Of a DNA stretch of 64,000 bases, positions 1-11,514 are shown in pieces; the first letter of the stretch is position 1; the number at the start of each line of letters is the position of its first letter. A program made the translations under genes and the position numbers. Source of the stretch: Methylobacterium sp. BTF04 (GTDB taxonomy: Bacteria > Pseudomonadota > Alphaproteobacteria > Rhizobiales > Beijerinckiaceae); assembly GCF_010692745.1 (NCBI RefSeq), contig NZ_JAAHTB010000018.1, forward strand, positions 1-64,000, in the 5' to 3' direction. The notes under the pieces are model-generated. The model was not told where the DNA came from, did not search any database, and worked only from the letters and a program-made list of their open reading frames with translations.

Positions 1-1337
1 GGGTCTCCTCCCGCTGCCCCCGCTCTGGAAAACATAGAAACTGATAGATGGTCAGGGCGGCGAGCCAATCTAATTTCTTCGAAACGATCCATAGAAACAA
101 ATAATGACGAATGAGATGCAAAAATCACCTGAGTTTGAGTTGCAACCCCGGGGAGTGTACCTCCACTTATTTGCGTAAGAACCTTTGAAAAGTGCCTCTG
201 TTTCGTTGGATGTTGATATAACTCCGGCTCTTCGATCGCAAGAATTAAGCCAGGCAACGCATATTGCTGCGTCAACTCCTTACCGACAGTTAAAGAATCT
301 ATATCCGAATCAGTATTCTGTTGTGAATCACTCTCAGAAGACGCTTTAGCTAAATGTTGAAGTAGCGTTAATATAAATGCTCTTTGTAAACCGTGCCCTT
401 TCCGATCAACTGGCCCCTCAAAACCGTCCTCCTGTAATAAAACATCCGCGATCGGAAGTGGAACTACAAAATCTTCGGTTGCCTTCCATTTCAGAGCGAC
501 ACCCGCATCGGAGTAGAATACTTGAAGTGTTTGAGTAAGGTCATTTGACAGCAAACCAAGCTCTTTCAACTTTGATGGATCAGTGAGCTCCCGATACTCG
601 GTTGACGCTTTTTCTTGCCATTGTCGTATTTCAACTCTTTTTTGAATCGCGCTACGAACGACTAATTCCATCAAACGGGAGATGACGGCTCCGCGTGCAT
701 CAATTGCATCTGCGGAAACATCTCTAATCGCCGGTATAAAAACAAAACTAGTGGCTTTTTGAAGTGCTCCTTTAGCAACATTTGTGAAGCCAAAAAATTG
801 ACCGTCATCTCTCGCAAGTGAACAAAGATTTATATTGTGATTTTCCCACTCTCTCATCGCCGTCTCAACTTGATCAGCGGTCTTAGCTATTTCCAATTCT
901 GAATATTTTTGATCTGCACCTATGAGAGCGTTAAATGCTTCTCGCTTGGGGATCGCTCCCGAAACGGAACGGACCTTTTGGAAATCGGGGCACTGTCGTG
1001 TCATTCCAAAATAGCGACCGTTTAATTTCGCGTCGTTCATATCGAAGACACGCACAACAGTCATTTCTCCATTATGAATTCTACTTTCAAATAAATTAGA
1101 TTCAGATTCATTTAGATCACTAAATGTTATTGCAATTTCTATTGGATTATTCCAATCACGTCCAAAAAAATCATCAGGATCAACGGACGTTGATTTTCCA
1201 TAAAACCGATCAATAGCCCTCAATATTGTCGATTTTCCAGCACCATTAGATCCGAGTATTGCAGTCTGCTTCTCAAACAGTATCTCCGCGTGCCGAATAG
1301 ATCTATAATTACGAATATTTATTCTACGAATGATCAT
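1..1337 (-). CDS. OLD/AAA15-family ATPase, partial (runs off left edge)
   Basis: The reading frame is open for 445 codons from an ATG at 1337 preceded by AGAAGG, and continues past the left edge. The N-terminus (RINIRNYRSIRHAEI) is the usual RecF/OLD opening. A Walker A loop GSNGAGKST lies at residues 29-37. FIPAIRD falls mid-protein, and GHGLQRAFIL is the OLD-type signature. A Walker B segment AIEEPELYQHP is at about 367-377 and the ASHS switch histidine is at 409. This is the ATPase half of OLD-like proteins; in that family a TOPRIM nuclease domain, and in Gabija a helicase gene, can follow. Neither can be seen because the sequence ends. The gene is AT-rich, unlike everything right of 2 kb, so transfer is likely. 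Possible roles are phage defence or DNA metabolism. The ATPase call is firm; the biological role is open. Confidence 0.9.
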   Translation of the reverse strand, partial: MIIRRINIRNYRSIRHAEILFEKQTAILGSNGAGKSTILRAIDRFYGKSTSVDPDDFFGRDWNNPIEIAITFSDLNESESNLFESRIHNGEMTVVRVFDMNDAKLNGRYFGMTRQCPDFQKVRSVSGAIPKREAFNALIGADQKYSELEIAKTADQVETAMREWENHNINLCSLARDDGQFFGFTNVAKGALQKATSFVFIPAIRDVSADAIDARGAVISRLMELVVRSAIQKRVEIRQWQEKASTEYRELTDPSKLKELGLLSNDLTQTLQVFYSDAGVALKWKATEDFVVPLPIADVLLQEDGFEGPVDRKGHGLQRAFILTLLQHLAKASSESDSQQNTDSDIDSLTVGKELTQQYALPGLILAIEEPELYQHPTKQRHFSKVLTQISGGTLPGVATQTQVIFASHSSLFVSMDRFEEIRLARRPDHLSVSMFSRAGAAGGD

Positions 1338-1359
1338 TTTGCCTTCTCAATCTCGGCGC

Positions 1360-1533
1360 TTACTCAGTTTGGAGGCACTCAGAGAGTTCGGCAACAAAAT
1401 TATTCGATGTTCGTGTGATGTTCTCTAGATTCTGGGTGAAATCTTGAGGTATAAAAAGCACCCATCGCTTCGGGCGGTAGTAGAATTGTATTCTATTATT
1501 TGAATCTAAAATCAAAATATTATGGAGTTCCAT
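1360..1533 (-). CDS. Possible 57-residue hypothetical protein upstream of the ATPase
   Basis: A 57-codon frame opens at an ATG (1533) and ends 22 bases before the ATPase start, so it could be the first gene of that operon. Composition is natural for the AT-rich island, but no ribosome site precedes the ATG. The frame starts one base from the divergent KTSC gene, so the two genes would have to keep their translation signals inside each other. I recognise no family. It may be only leader sequence of the ATPase transcript. Confidence 0.25.
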   Translation of the reverse strand: MELHNILILDSNNRIQFYYRPKRWVLFIPQDFTQNLENITRTSNNFVAELSECLQTE

Positions 1534-1534
1534 T

Positions 1535-1711
1535 ATGATAAATGTTGTTTCTAGCAATATAGAATCGGTTGGTCACGATAAAAAAAGCAATACTCTAACA
1601 ATACTATTTAAAAACGGTGGCCAGTATGACTACGCCGGAGTTAGCGTAGATATTTTTTCAAGCTTTACTGGATGCTCCCTCAAAAGGAAAATACTTCCAT
1701 CAGAATATTAA
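1535..1711 (+). CDS. KTSC domain small protein (58 aa)
   Basis: This short gene has a GGAG ribosome site at 1524-1527, eight bases before the ATG. The protein matches the KTSC family pattern along its whole length: VSSNIESVGHD near the start, then LTILFKNGGQYDYAGV, and a C-terminal segment ending ILPSEY. Family members are about 60 residues long, often phage- or plasmid-borne, and have no established biochemical role. It lies in the same AT-rich stretch as the ATPase and is divergent from it, which supports a mobile origin. The usual KTSC tail lysine/serine/glycine pattern is partly altered here (TGCSLKRK). The assignment rests on motif recognition only. Confidence 0.72.
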   Translation: MINVVSSNIESVGHDKKSNTLTILFKNGGQYDYAGVSVDIFSSFTGCSLKRKILPSEY

Positions 1712-2109
1712 AGATGTATATTCCACGACTAAAATTAGATAGCCTACCAAAAGTATCTACCAGAAGTTGTAAATTTCTTTGGCGCGATGTTCGTCACTTT
1801 GCCGTTTGTGGTACGCGCAGCGACAAAACCAGTCGGAAGAAAAGATGCTAAGAAAAACAGCGGCACCTCATCGATAAATGTATGACGATCACAAAGGTCT
1901 GAATGATGCCGCTGTTCGAATAAATGCCGGTTTGCCAAATCCCCACCAAAGGCGTATAAGCTCGCCACCAACTCAAACCCAGAGTTTTTCGCGCCTCGTT
2001 TCGGAGACGAATTCAGGCCCTCGAAATTTCGTGTTAGGTTGGTCGGGAGGTGGCCGCGCAGATTCGCGTGGACCTCTGACATATAAGCCCGCAAGGGCGA
2101 AGGAATATG
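1712..2109 (+). other. Intergenic junction between AT-rich island and chromosome backbone
   Basis: No gene here is convincing. A minus-strand frame stays open from an ATG at 2082 down to 1744 (112 codons) but has no ribosome site, no recognisable domain and no clear codon preference. Base composition rises from AT-rich near 1740 to high GC near 2050. The last part must contain the cspA promoter and leader; a small GCCC-gcaa-GGGC hairpin lies just before the cspA ribosome site. No insertion-sequence ends or tRNA fragment could be identified. Confidence 0.4.
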
Positions 2110-2319
2110 ATGGCTGTCGGTACTGTTAAGTGGTTCAACGAGCAAAAGGGTTTTGGGTTCATCCAGCCGGATGACGGCGGCAACGATGTGTTCGTGCACA
2201 TCTCGGCCGTCGAGCGTGCCGGCATGCGCGGCCTCGCCGAAGGCCAGAAGGTTTCCTACGAGATGGAAACCGACAAGCGCAGCGGCAAGCAGTCCGCCGG
2301 TAACCTCCAGACCGCGTGA
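2110..2319 (+). CDS. cspA: Cold-shock domain protein (CspA family)
   Basis: A 69-residue single cold-shock domain: an OB-fold RNA chaperone that binds single-stranded RNA and melts secondary structure. Both RNA-binding motifs are intact, KGFGFIQ (RNP1) and DVFVHIS (RNP2). Two ATGs lie in tandem at 2107 and 2110. The AGGA ribosome site at 2101-2104 is only two bases from the first and five from the second, so 2110 is preferred and gives the usual MAVGTVKWF start. A strong intrinsic terminator follows at 2358. The neighbouring DUF6481 gene is a common partner in Rhizobiales. Confidence 0.95.
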   Translation: MAVGTVKWFNEQKGFGFIQPDDGGNDVFVHISAVERAGMRGLAEGQKVSYEMETDKRSGKQSAGNLQTA

Positions 2320-2357
2320 GCCACTTCAGGCTCTGACCGGGCCTGACGTCTCAACAG

Positions 2358-2388
2358 GCCGCTCCCCTCACTGGGGAGCGGCTTCTTC
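2358..2388 (+). terminator. Intrinsic terminator of cspA
   Basis: GCCGCTCCCC (2358-2367) pairs perfectly with GGGGAGCGGC (2373-2382) around a five-base loop, followed by TTCTTCGTGTTTT. It lies 39 bases after the cspA stop codon. Confidence 0.85.
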
Positions 2389-2469
2389 GTGTTTTCGGGG
2401 CTTCGTTCCCCGAGCATCTTCCATCCGCGCAATCCAGGATCGTGTGTGAGCCAATTCAACGAAAACTCC

Positions 2470-2808
2470 ATGACCGACCGCCTCAAGGCGGCCACGGAAG
2501 CCCGTCAGGCCGCGCTCGCGCGTTTTCGCGATCGTCCGGCCGCCGATGATCCGGCCGTGCTCGCCCGCAAGGCCGAGCGTGAGCAGATCGTCCGCGAGCG
2601 TGAAATTCGCGTCGCAGCCCGGGAAGAAGCCCGCGCCGCTGCCGATGCCCAGCGGATCGCCGAAGCCGATGCCGAGCGCGAGCGTCTCGCCGCCGAGGCC
2701 ATTCGTGCCGCCGAAGAGAAGATCGAACAGGCCGCCGCTGCTCGCATCGAGCAGAAGACCCTTCGCGATGCCCGCTATGCGGCCCGCAAGGCCAAGGCGC
2801 GCAAGTAG
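2470..2808 (+). CDS. DUF6481 family protein, charged coiled coil
   Basis: A 112-residue, strongly charged, alanine-rich protein predicted to be almost entirely helical. Repeating Arg/Glu/Ala patterns (EREIRVAAREEARAAA, RIAEADAERERL) suggest a long coiled coil, and the C-terminus is basic (ARYAARKAKARK). It matches the DUF6481 type seen in Rhizobiales, often beside cold-shock genes. The function is unknown. The ATG at 2470 is chosen because the N-terminus MTDRLKAATEARQ fits; a longer frame upstream would run through the cspA terminator. The ribosome site is weak. Confidence 0.75.
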   Translation: MTDRLKAATEARQAALARFRDRPAADDPAVLARKAEREQIVREREIRVAAREEARAAADAQRIAEADAERERLAAEAIRAAEEKIEQAAAARIEQKTLRDARYAARKAKARK

Positions 2809-2909
2809 TCAAGGCACTCACGTCGCATCGGCGATCGCGCTCGGGTTTCCTCTTTCGTTTCGGAACAGGAGCCCGCGCCGGTCCGGCCGGCGCTGCGAAG
2901 TCCTTCGGC

Positions 2910-2940
2910 CGAAGCGGTCTCGTCTTTCGAGATCTTTTGG
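2910..2940 (+). terminator. Possible terminator after the DUF6481 gene
   Basis: A short TCTCG-tctt-CGAGA stem is followed by TCTTTT, about 110 bases after the DUF6481 stop. The stem is short, so this is tentative. Confidence 0.35.
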
Positions 2941-3020
2941 CCAGACAGGCGCGGATTTCAGGTCCGCGTACGACGCGAGGCGCGCGGTCCAGCGCCGGCT
3001 CAAGTCACGGGAGACCCTCC

Positions 3021-3218
3021 ATGTCCCATAAGTTCAAGCTCGGCCAGCGCGTGCGCCGTTCGCGCATCGGCTACGCCGACGCCAAGACCGATACCGGGGA
3101 CGTCTTCGAGATCGTCCGCCTCGTCCCCGAGGACCAGACCGGCGAGCCGTTCTACCGCATCAAGTCCGGCACCGGCGAGCGCGCCGTGCGCGAAGGCGAG
3201 ATCACCCTCGCCGGCTGA
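3021..3218 (+). CDS. Small conserved hypothetical protein (65 aa)
   Basis: An ATG at 3021 follows a CGGGAGA ribosome site at 3008-3014. The 65-residue product begins MSHKFKLGQRVRRSR and ends REGEITLAG. Its alternation of basic and acidic strands (VFEIVRLVPEDQTGEPFYRIKSG) suggests a small beta-barrel like those of SH3-like or Tudor-like folds. The 'FKLGQRV' opening resembles proteins whose single domain binds nucleic acid or protein, but that is inference. Proteins of this type are widespread in Rhizobiales without assigned function. Confidence 0.7.
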   Translation: MSHKFKLGQRVRRSRIGYADAKTDTGDVFEIVRLVPEDQTGEPFYRIKSGTGERAVREGEITLAG

Positions 3219-3248
3219 TATGTCGGCCTGCAAAGGCGGGTGAGGCAC

Positions 3249-4736
3249 TCACTCGTCGGTGCGGACCGCCTGACCGGAATCGATGGGTAGATGCGTCCCC
3301 TTCAATTCGTCTCCGGTGGGGAGACTGCGCGCGTCCCATCCGCCGCCGAGAGCGCGGATCAGCGAAACCGCAGTCGTGAAGCGGTTGAGCCGAATCTGCA
3401 GTGCGTTGACCTCGTTGTTGAGCGCGATCGCCTGGGCGGTGACCACGGTGGTGTAGTTCTGGGTCCCCGCCCGGTACTCGTTGAGCGTGATCTCGACCGC
3501 GCGCCGTGCCGAAACGACAGCTTCGTCCTGCGCCGCCTGCTGGCGGGCGAGAATGCGCACGCCGGCCAAGCCATTCTCGACCTCGCCGAAGGCGGTGAGC
3601 ACGGTCTGGCGATAGTTCGCCACCGCGGCGTCATAAGCCGCGCGCGTGATGCGCAACGCGGCCGCACGGGCGCCCCCATCGAACAGAACCTCGGAGCCGG
3701 CGGCCGCCACCGACCAGATCTGGTTTGCGGCCGAGAACAGCCCGAGCGACGGATCCCCCGAAACACCACCCGACGCCGAGAGCGTCACCGTGGGGTAGAA
3801 CGCCGCCACCGCGACGCCGATCTGCTCGCTCTGCGCCTGCACGTTACGCTCGGCCTGGGCGACGTCGGGCCGGCGCTCCAGCAAGGTCGAGGGGATGCCC
3901 ACAGGCACCGGCGGCGGACGCACCGGCAGGAGAGCGACCGGTAAGGACAGCTCCGAGGGCGGGCGTCCGATCAGCGTGGCGATGGCGTGCTCGAAGATCG
4001 CCCGCTGCAGGCCGACCGCGATGGCCTGGGCCTGAGTCGATTGCAGCAGCGTCTGCGCGGTGATCACGTCCGAGCGGGCCGCCACCCCGGCATTGTACTG
4101 GTTCTCGGTGATCGCGAGGCTCTTCTTGTAGCCCGCGATGGTCTCGTCGAGGAGGCGCTGGAGCGAATCCTGGTAGCGCAGCGTCAGGTAATTGGTCGCG
4201 ACTTCCGACTGGATCGTCAGGCGGACCAGGGCGAGGTCCGCCGCACTGGCCTGCGCGGTGGCGACTTCGCTCTCGATGTTACGGCGGATGCGGCCGAACA
4301 GGTCGAGCTCCCAGCTCGCCTGGCCCTGCAGCGAGACCGTGGTGCGCTCGATGCCACCCGCGCGTGACCGCGCGATACTCGGCGCGCCGATCACTGTGGG
4401 GAATAGGGCGGCGCGGGCCTGAGCCACGAAGCCGCGCGCCTGCTCGTAGGCGGCGACCTGGGCGCGGAGGGTCTGGCTGTCGACGTCGACGAGGCGGACC
4501 AGCCGGTCGAGGGCGGGGTCCCTGAACACCCGCCACCAGTCGCCGCGCTCGGCTCCGTCATTGGGCGCGGCCGGACGCCAGCCCTTTCGGCTCGCCACAT
4601 AGGCCGCACTGTCCTCGCGCGCGCCGCCTTCCTTGAAGCCGAGCGGCGTCTCGACCGAAGGACGCGAATAGTCGGGCCCGACCATGCAGCCGGACACGGC
4701 TGTGGACAGGAGCAGGAGCGCGGCGAGGCGCGACAC
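3249..4736 (-). CDS. Efflux outer-membrane lipoprotein, OprM/NodT type
   Basis: The outer-membrane channel of the RND pump, in the TolC superfamily. The frame is open from an ATG at 4805 that overlaps the permease stop, but a GTG at 4736 has a GGAGG site seven bases upstream and gives MSRLAALLLLSTAVSGC, a clean lipoprotein signal with lipobox VSGC. That start yields 495 residues, normal for NodT-type proteins. After the acylated Cys comes MVGPDYSRP, the family hallmark. Two repeats of the helical-barrel domain follow, with the expected GIPSTLLERRPDV between them. It is the last gene of the operon, so it is presumably made with the pump. Confidence 0.93.
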   Translation of the reverse strand: MSRLAALLLLSTAVSGCMVGPDYSRPSVETPLGFKEGGAREDSAAYVASRKGWRPAAPNDGAERGDWWRVFRDPALDRLVRLVDVDSQTLRAQVAAYEQARGFVAQARAALFPTVIGAPSIARSRAGGIERTTVSLQGQASWELDLFGRIRRNIESEVATAQASAADLALVRLTIQSEVATNYLTLRYQDSLQRLLDETIAGYKKSLAITENQYNAGVAARSDVITAQTLLQSTQAQAIAVGLQRAIFEHAIATLIGRPPSELSLPVALLPVRPPPVPVGIPSTLLERRPDVAQAERNVQAQSEQIGVAVAAFYPTVTLSASGGVSGDPSLGLFSAANQIWSVAAAGSEVLFDGGARAAALRITRAAYDAAVANYRQTVLTAFGEVENGLAGVRILARQQAAQDEAVVSARRAVEITLNEYRAGTQNYTTVVTAQAIALNNEVNALQIRLNRFTTAVSLIRALGGGWDARSLPTGDELKGTHLPIDSGQAVRTDE

Positions 4737-4801
4737 CGGCTTACCTCCCCCCATTGCGGGGACGGTCGCGCGCGCGCGACGGCCTGCCGAAACACTCAAC
4801 C

Positions 4802-7800
4802 TCATTCGGCCGGGCTCAGCGCCACGCCGGCCGCGGGCTTCCGCCGCCGCAGACGGTCGAGATAGAGATAGACGACGGGCGTGGTGTAGAGGGTCAGGAT
4901 CTGGCTCACGATGAGGCCGCCGACGATGGCGATGCCGAGGGGGCGGCGCAGTTCCGACCCCTCTCCGCCGGCGAGGATGAGGGGAAGCGCACCGAGCATG
5001 GCGGCCAAGGTTGTCATCATGATCGGGCGAAAGCGCAAGAGGCAGGCCTCGAAGATCGCCGCCTGCGGACTGGCCCCGCGCGTGCGCTCGGCATCGAGGG
5101 CGAAGTCGATCATCATGATGGCGTTCTTCTTCACGATGCCGATCAGCAGGAACACCGCGATCAGCGCGATCACGGTGAACTCGGTCCCCGACACCAGCAG
5201 CGCCAGCAGCGCGCCGATCCCGGCCGACGGCAGGGTGGACAGGATCGTGATTGGGTGGACGAAGCTTTCGTAGAGGATTCCGAGGATTGTGTAGACGGCG
5301 ACGAGGGCGGCCAGGATCAGCAGCGGCTGGCGCGACGAGGATTCCTGGAAGCTCTTGGCCGAGCCCGCGAACTCGCCGTGGATGGTGGCGGGCAGCCGCA
5401 ATTCGGTGATCGCCTCCTCGATGGCGGCGGTGGCATCCGACAGGCTCTTGCCGGGGGCGAGGTTGAACGAGATCGTGGTCGCCACGAACAGGCCCTGATG
5501 GCTCACCTGTACCGGTGCGTTGCCGGTCTCCAGCCGGGCGAAGGCCGAGAGCGGAATCATCGTTTCCTTGGCGCTCGATACCGGCGCCGCCGAGGAGGTG
5601 CCGCCCTTCGAACCTGAAATGGCATTGGCGGCGGCGTTGCGGGCGGAATCCCCTGCGATGGAGGCGGCGGTGGCGGTCGGGTCGACGACAGCGGTGGACG
5701 ACACCGTGGTGGCATTGCCAGCCGCGTTGGTGTTGGTGGTGCCATTCGCCGCGACTGTCCCCGCCACCGCATTGGTGGTGGCTGACCCCCGTGCCTTGCC
5801 GCCCGAGGTCGAAACGTAGAGCATCTTCAGGGTGTCGGGGCTCTGGAGGTAGCGCGGCGCCACCTCCATCACGACGTGGTACTGGTTCAGCGGATTGTAG
5901 ATCGTCGAGACCTGACGCTGGCCGAAGGCGTCGTAGAGGGTGTTGTCGATCTTGTCCGGGGTCAGGCCGTAGCGGAAGGCCGTGGCCCGGTCGATGACGA
6001 GGCGGCTCTCCAAGCCGCCCTCCTGCTGGTCGGAGGTGACGTCGGCGAAAAGCGGGTCCTTCTGGAGCGCCTGGACGAGCTTCGGCGCCGCCGCATAGAG
6101 CTCCTCCGCGGTGTCACCCTGGAGGGTGTACTGATAGGTGGCGAAGCTCTGTCGCCCGCCCATCCGCAGATCCTGGCGTGGGAACAGATAGAGCCGGGCA
6201 CCCGCCACCTGGGCGAGCTTCGGACGCAGACGCGTCATTACTTCCGTAATGGCATCGCGCTCGCCCCGGGGCTTGAGCCCGACGAAGACGTTGGCGGAAT
6301 TGGTGCCCCGCCCGCCGGTGAAGCCGACGACGCTGTCCACTGCCGGGTCGGCCTGCACGATGGCGGTGGCCTGCTCGAGCTTCTGCTTCATCGCCTGGAA
6401 CGAGATGCGCTGGTCGGCTTGGATGCCGCCCATCATCTGCCCGGTATCCTGCTCGGGAAAGAAACCCTTGGGCACGATGATATAGAGGTAGACGTTGAGT
6501 CCGATCGTCGCGAGCAGCGTCAGCACGACGATGCGGCGGTGGCGCAACGCCACGCGCAGGGTGCGCTCGTAGCCCGACAGCATTCCTTCGAACCCCGCCT
6601 CGAGGCCGCGGATCAGGACATTGGGGCGCTGGCCCGGATCGTGAACCTCCGGCTTGAGGAGGAGCGCGCACATCATCGGCGTGGTGGTGAGCGAGAGCAC
6701 CAGCGAGATGATGATCGCGAGAGACAGGGTGACGGCGAATTCCTGGAAGAGCCGCCCGACGATGCCGCCCATCAGCAGGATCGGCAGGAACACCGCCACC
6801 AGCGACAGGCTCATGGAAATCACGGTGAAGCCGACCTCGCGGGCGCCGAGCAGCGCCGCTTCCACCCGCGGCTTGCCCTGCTCGATGTGCCGCTGGATGT
6901 TTTCCAGGACGACGATGGCGTCGTCGACGACGAAGCCGGTGGCGATGATCAGAGCCATCAGCGACAGGATGTCGAGGCTGTAATCGAGCAGGTACATCGC
7001 CGAAAACGTGCCGACGATGGAGATCGGGACCGCCACCGCCGGAATCAGCGTGGCGCGCCCGGAGCGCAGGAACACGAACACCACGAAGATCACCAGCACG
7101 ACGGCGATGATCAACGTCTCCTCGGTCTCCAGCAGGGAGGCGCGGATGGTGGCGCTGCGATCGCCGGTGATGGTGAGATCGATGTCGCCGGGCAGCGCCG
7201 CCTTCACCTGCGGAATCGCCTTCTTCAACCCGTCGATGGTGTCGACGACGTTGGAACCCGGCTGCTTGTAGATGAACAGGATCACGCCCTGCTTGCCGTT
7301 GACGAGGCCGAGGTTGCGCTTGTCCTCCACCGAATCCTCGACTTTGCCGACATCGGTGAGGCGCACGGCGGCGCCGTTGCGATAGGCCACGACGATGTCG
7401 CGATAATCGGCCGCCACCCGGCCCTGGTCGTTGGCATAGAGCTGGTAGTGACGGGTGTCGGTCTCGATGGACCCCTTGGGCGAGTTGGCATTGGCCGAGG
7501 CGAGCGCCGCGCGGATGCCTTCCAGGCCGATGCCGTAGTTGAACAGGGCGGTGGGATCGAGCTCCACCCGCACCGCCGGCAGCGACGATCCGCCGATATC
7601 GACATTGCCGACACCGGGAAGCTGGGACATCTTCTGCTGCACCACCGTCGCGGCGGAATCGTAGAGCTGCCCCGGCGACAGCGTGTCGGAGGTCAGCCCC
7701 AGGATGAGGATCGGAGCGTCGGCCGGATTGAACTTCCGGTAGGTCGGGTTCTGGCGCAACGCCGTGGGCAGATCGGCGCGGGCCGCGTTGATCGCCGCCT

Positions 7801-8125
7801 GGACGTCACGGGCCGCTCCGTCGATGTCGCGGTTGAGGCCGAACAACAGAACGATGCGCACCGAACCGACAGAACTCGTCGACGTCATCTCGGTGACGTC
7901 GGCGATGGCGCCGAGGCGCCGCTCGAGAGGAGCGGCCACGGTGGTGGCCATGGTGTCGGGCGAGGCCCCGGCCATCGCGGCCTGGACGAGGATGACCGGG
8001 AAGTCGACCTGCGGCAGCGGCGCCACCGGCAGCTTCAGAAACGCGAAGACGCCTGCCAGCAGTACGCCGATGGTCAGCAGCGTCGTGGCGACCGGGCGAC
8101 GGATGAACGGTTCGGAGACGTTCAT
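4802..8125 (-). CDS. mdtC: RND multidrug efflux permease, MdtC-like
   Basis: A proton-driven inner-membrane transporter of the HAE1 family, 1107 residues, slightly longer than the usual ~1025-1040. It starts with MNVSEPFIRRPVATTLL, has the [12 protein letters not shown] segment of TM4 carrying the paired aspartates, and ends with the second transmembrane bundle ([14 protein letters not shown]). A GGAGG site lies six bases before the ATG. In the second periplasmic half, residues ~771-856 are a Thr/Asn/Ala/Ser-rich low-complexity insertion not expected for MdtC. It lies 190 bases after the MdtB-like gene; the two likely assemble as a heterotrimer, as in E. coli MdtBC. Confidence 0.93.
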   Translation of the reverse strand: MNVSEPFIRRPVATTLLTIGVLLAGVFAFLKLPVAPLPQVDFPVILVQAAMAGASPDTMATTVAAPLERRLGAIADVTEMTSTSSVGSVRIVLLFGLNRDIDGAARDVQAAINAARADLPTALRQNPTYRKFNPADAPILILGLTSDTLSPGQLYDSAATVVQQKMSQLPGVGNVDIGGSSLPAVRVELDPTALFNYGIGLEGIRAALASANANSPKGSIETDTRHYQLYANDQGRVAADYRDIVVAYRNGAAVRLTDVGKVEDSVEDKRNLGLVNGKQGVILFIYKQPGSNVVDTIDGLKKAIPQVKAALPGDIDLTITGDRSATIRASLLETEETLIIAVVLVIFVVFVFLRSGRATLIPAVAVPISIVGTFSAMYLLDYSLDILSLMALIIATGFVVDDAIVVLENIQRHIEQGKPRVEAALLGAREVGFTVISMSLSLVAVFLPILLMGGIVGRLFQEFAVTLSLAIIISLVLSLTTTPMMCALLLKPEVHDPGQRPNVLIRGLEAGFEGMLSGYERTLRVALRHRRIVVLTLLATIGLNVYLYIIVPKGFFPEQDTGQMMGGIQADQRISFQAMKQKLEQATAIVQADPAVDSVVGFTGGRGTNSANVFVGLKPRGERDAITEVMTRLRPKLAQVAGARLYLFPRQDLRMGGRQSFATYQYTLQGDTAEELYAAAPKLVQALQKDPLFADVTSDQQEGGLESRLVIDRATAFRYGLTPDKIDNTLYDAFGQRQVSTIYNPLNQYHVVMEVAPRYLQSPDTLKMLYVSTSGGKARGSATTNAVAGTVAANGTTNTNAAGNATTVSSTAVVDPTATAASIAGDSARNAAANAISGSKGGTSSAAPVSSAKETMIPLSAFARLETGNAPVQVSHQGLFVATTISFNLAPGKSLSDATAAIEEAITELRLPATIHGEFAGSAKSFQESSSRQPLLILAALVAVYTILGILYESFVHPITILSTLPSAGIGALLALLVSGTEFTVIALIAVFLLIGIVKKNAIMMIDFALDAERTRGASPQAAIFEACLLRFRPIMMTTLAAMLGALPLILAGGEGSELRRPLGIAIVGGLIVSQILTLYTTPVVYLYLDRLRRRKPAAGVALSPAE

Positions 8126-8315
8126 GGCGCGCCTCCAATTAGCCCGAGGCCGCGACCATCTCGGAGGCCGGGACCGCTCGACCTTAGGGGGTCTGCCACC
8201 GCCATCGGTAATACGGAGCGCGTGCCCCGTCTCCTAGAAGGAGAGTGATCGCAGGTGAATGCCCCGACGCCGTCGGAAATTCCATCCGCGATCGGTCCGC
8301 TTGCAATCGACCACC

Positions 8316-11441
<3,126 letters not shown>

Positions 11442-11514
11442 GGGGCGACCACGCCCATCCCTTCCACCCCTGCGGGGGGAGGGATATGCGCATCAATCGC
11501 ATGGCGAACGTTCA

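Noticed and set aside
1744-2199. Minus-strand frame crossing cspA
   Set aside because: It extends over the real cspA gene and has no ribosome site or recognisable domain; treated only as a possible remnant in the island boundary.
5876-8248. 790-codon plus-strand open frame
   Set aside because: Antisense to the MdtC-like permease gene; same compositional artefact.
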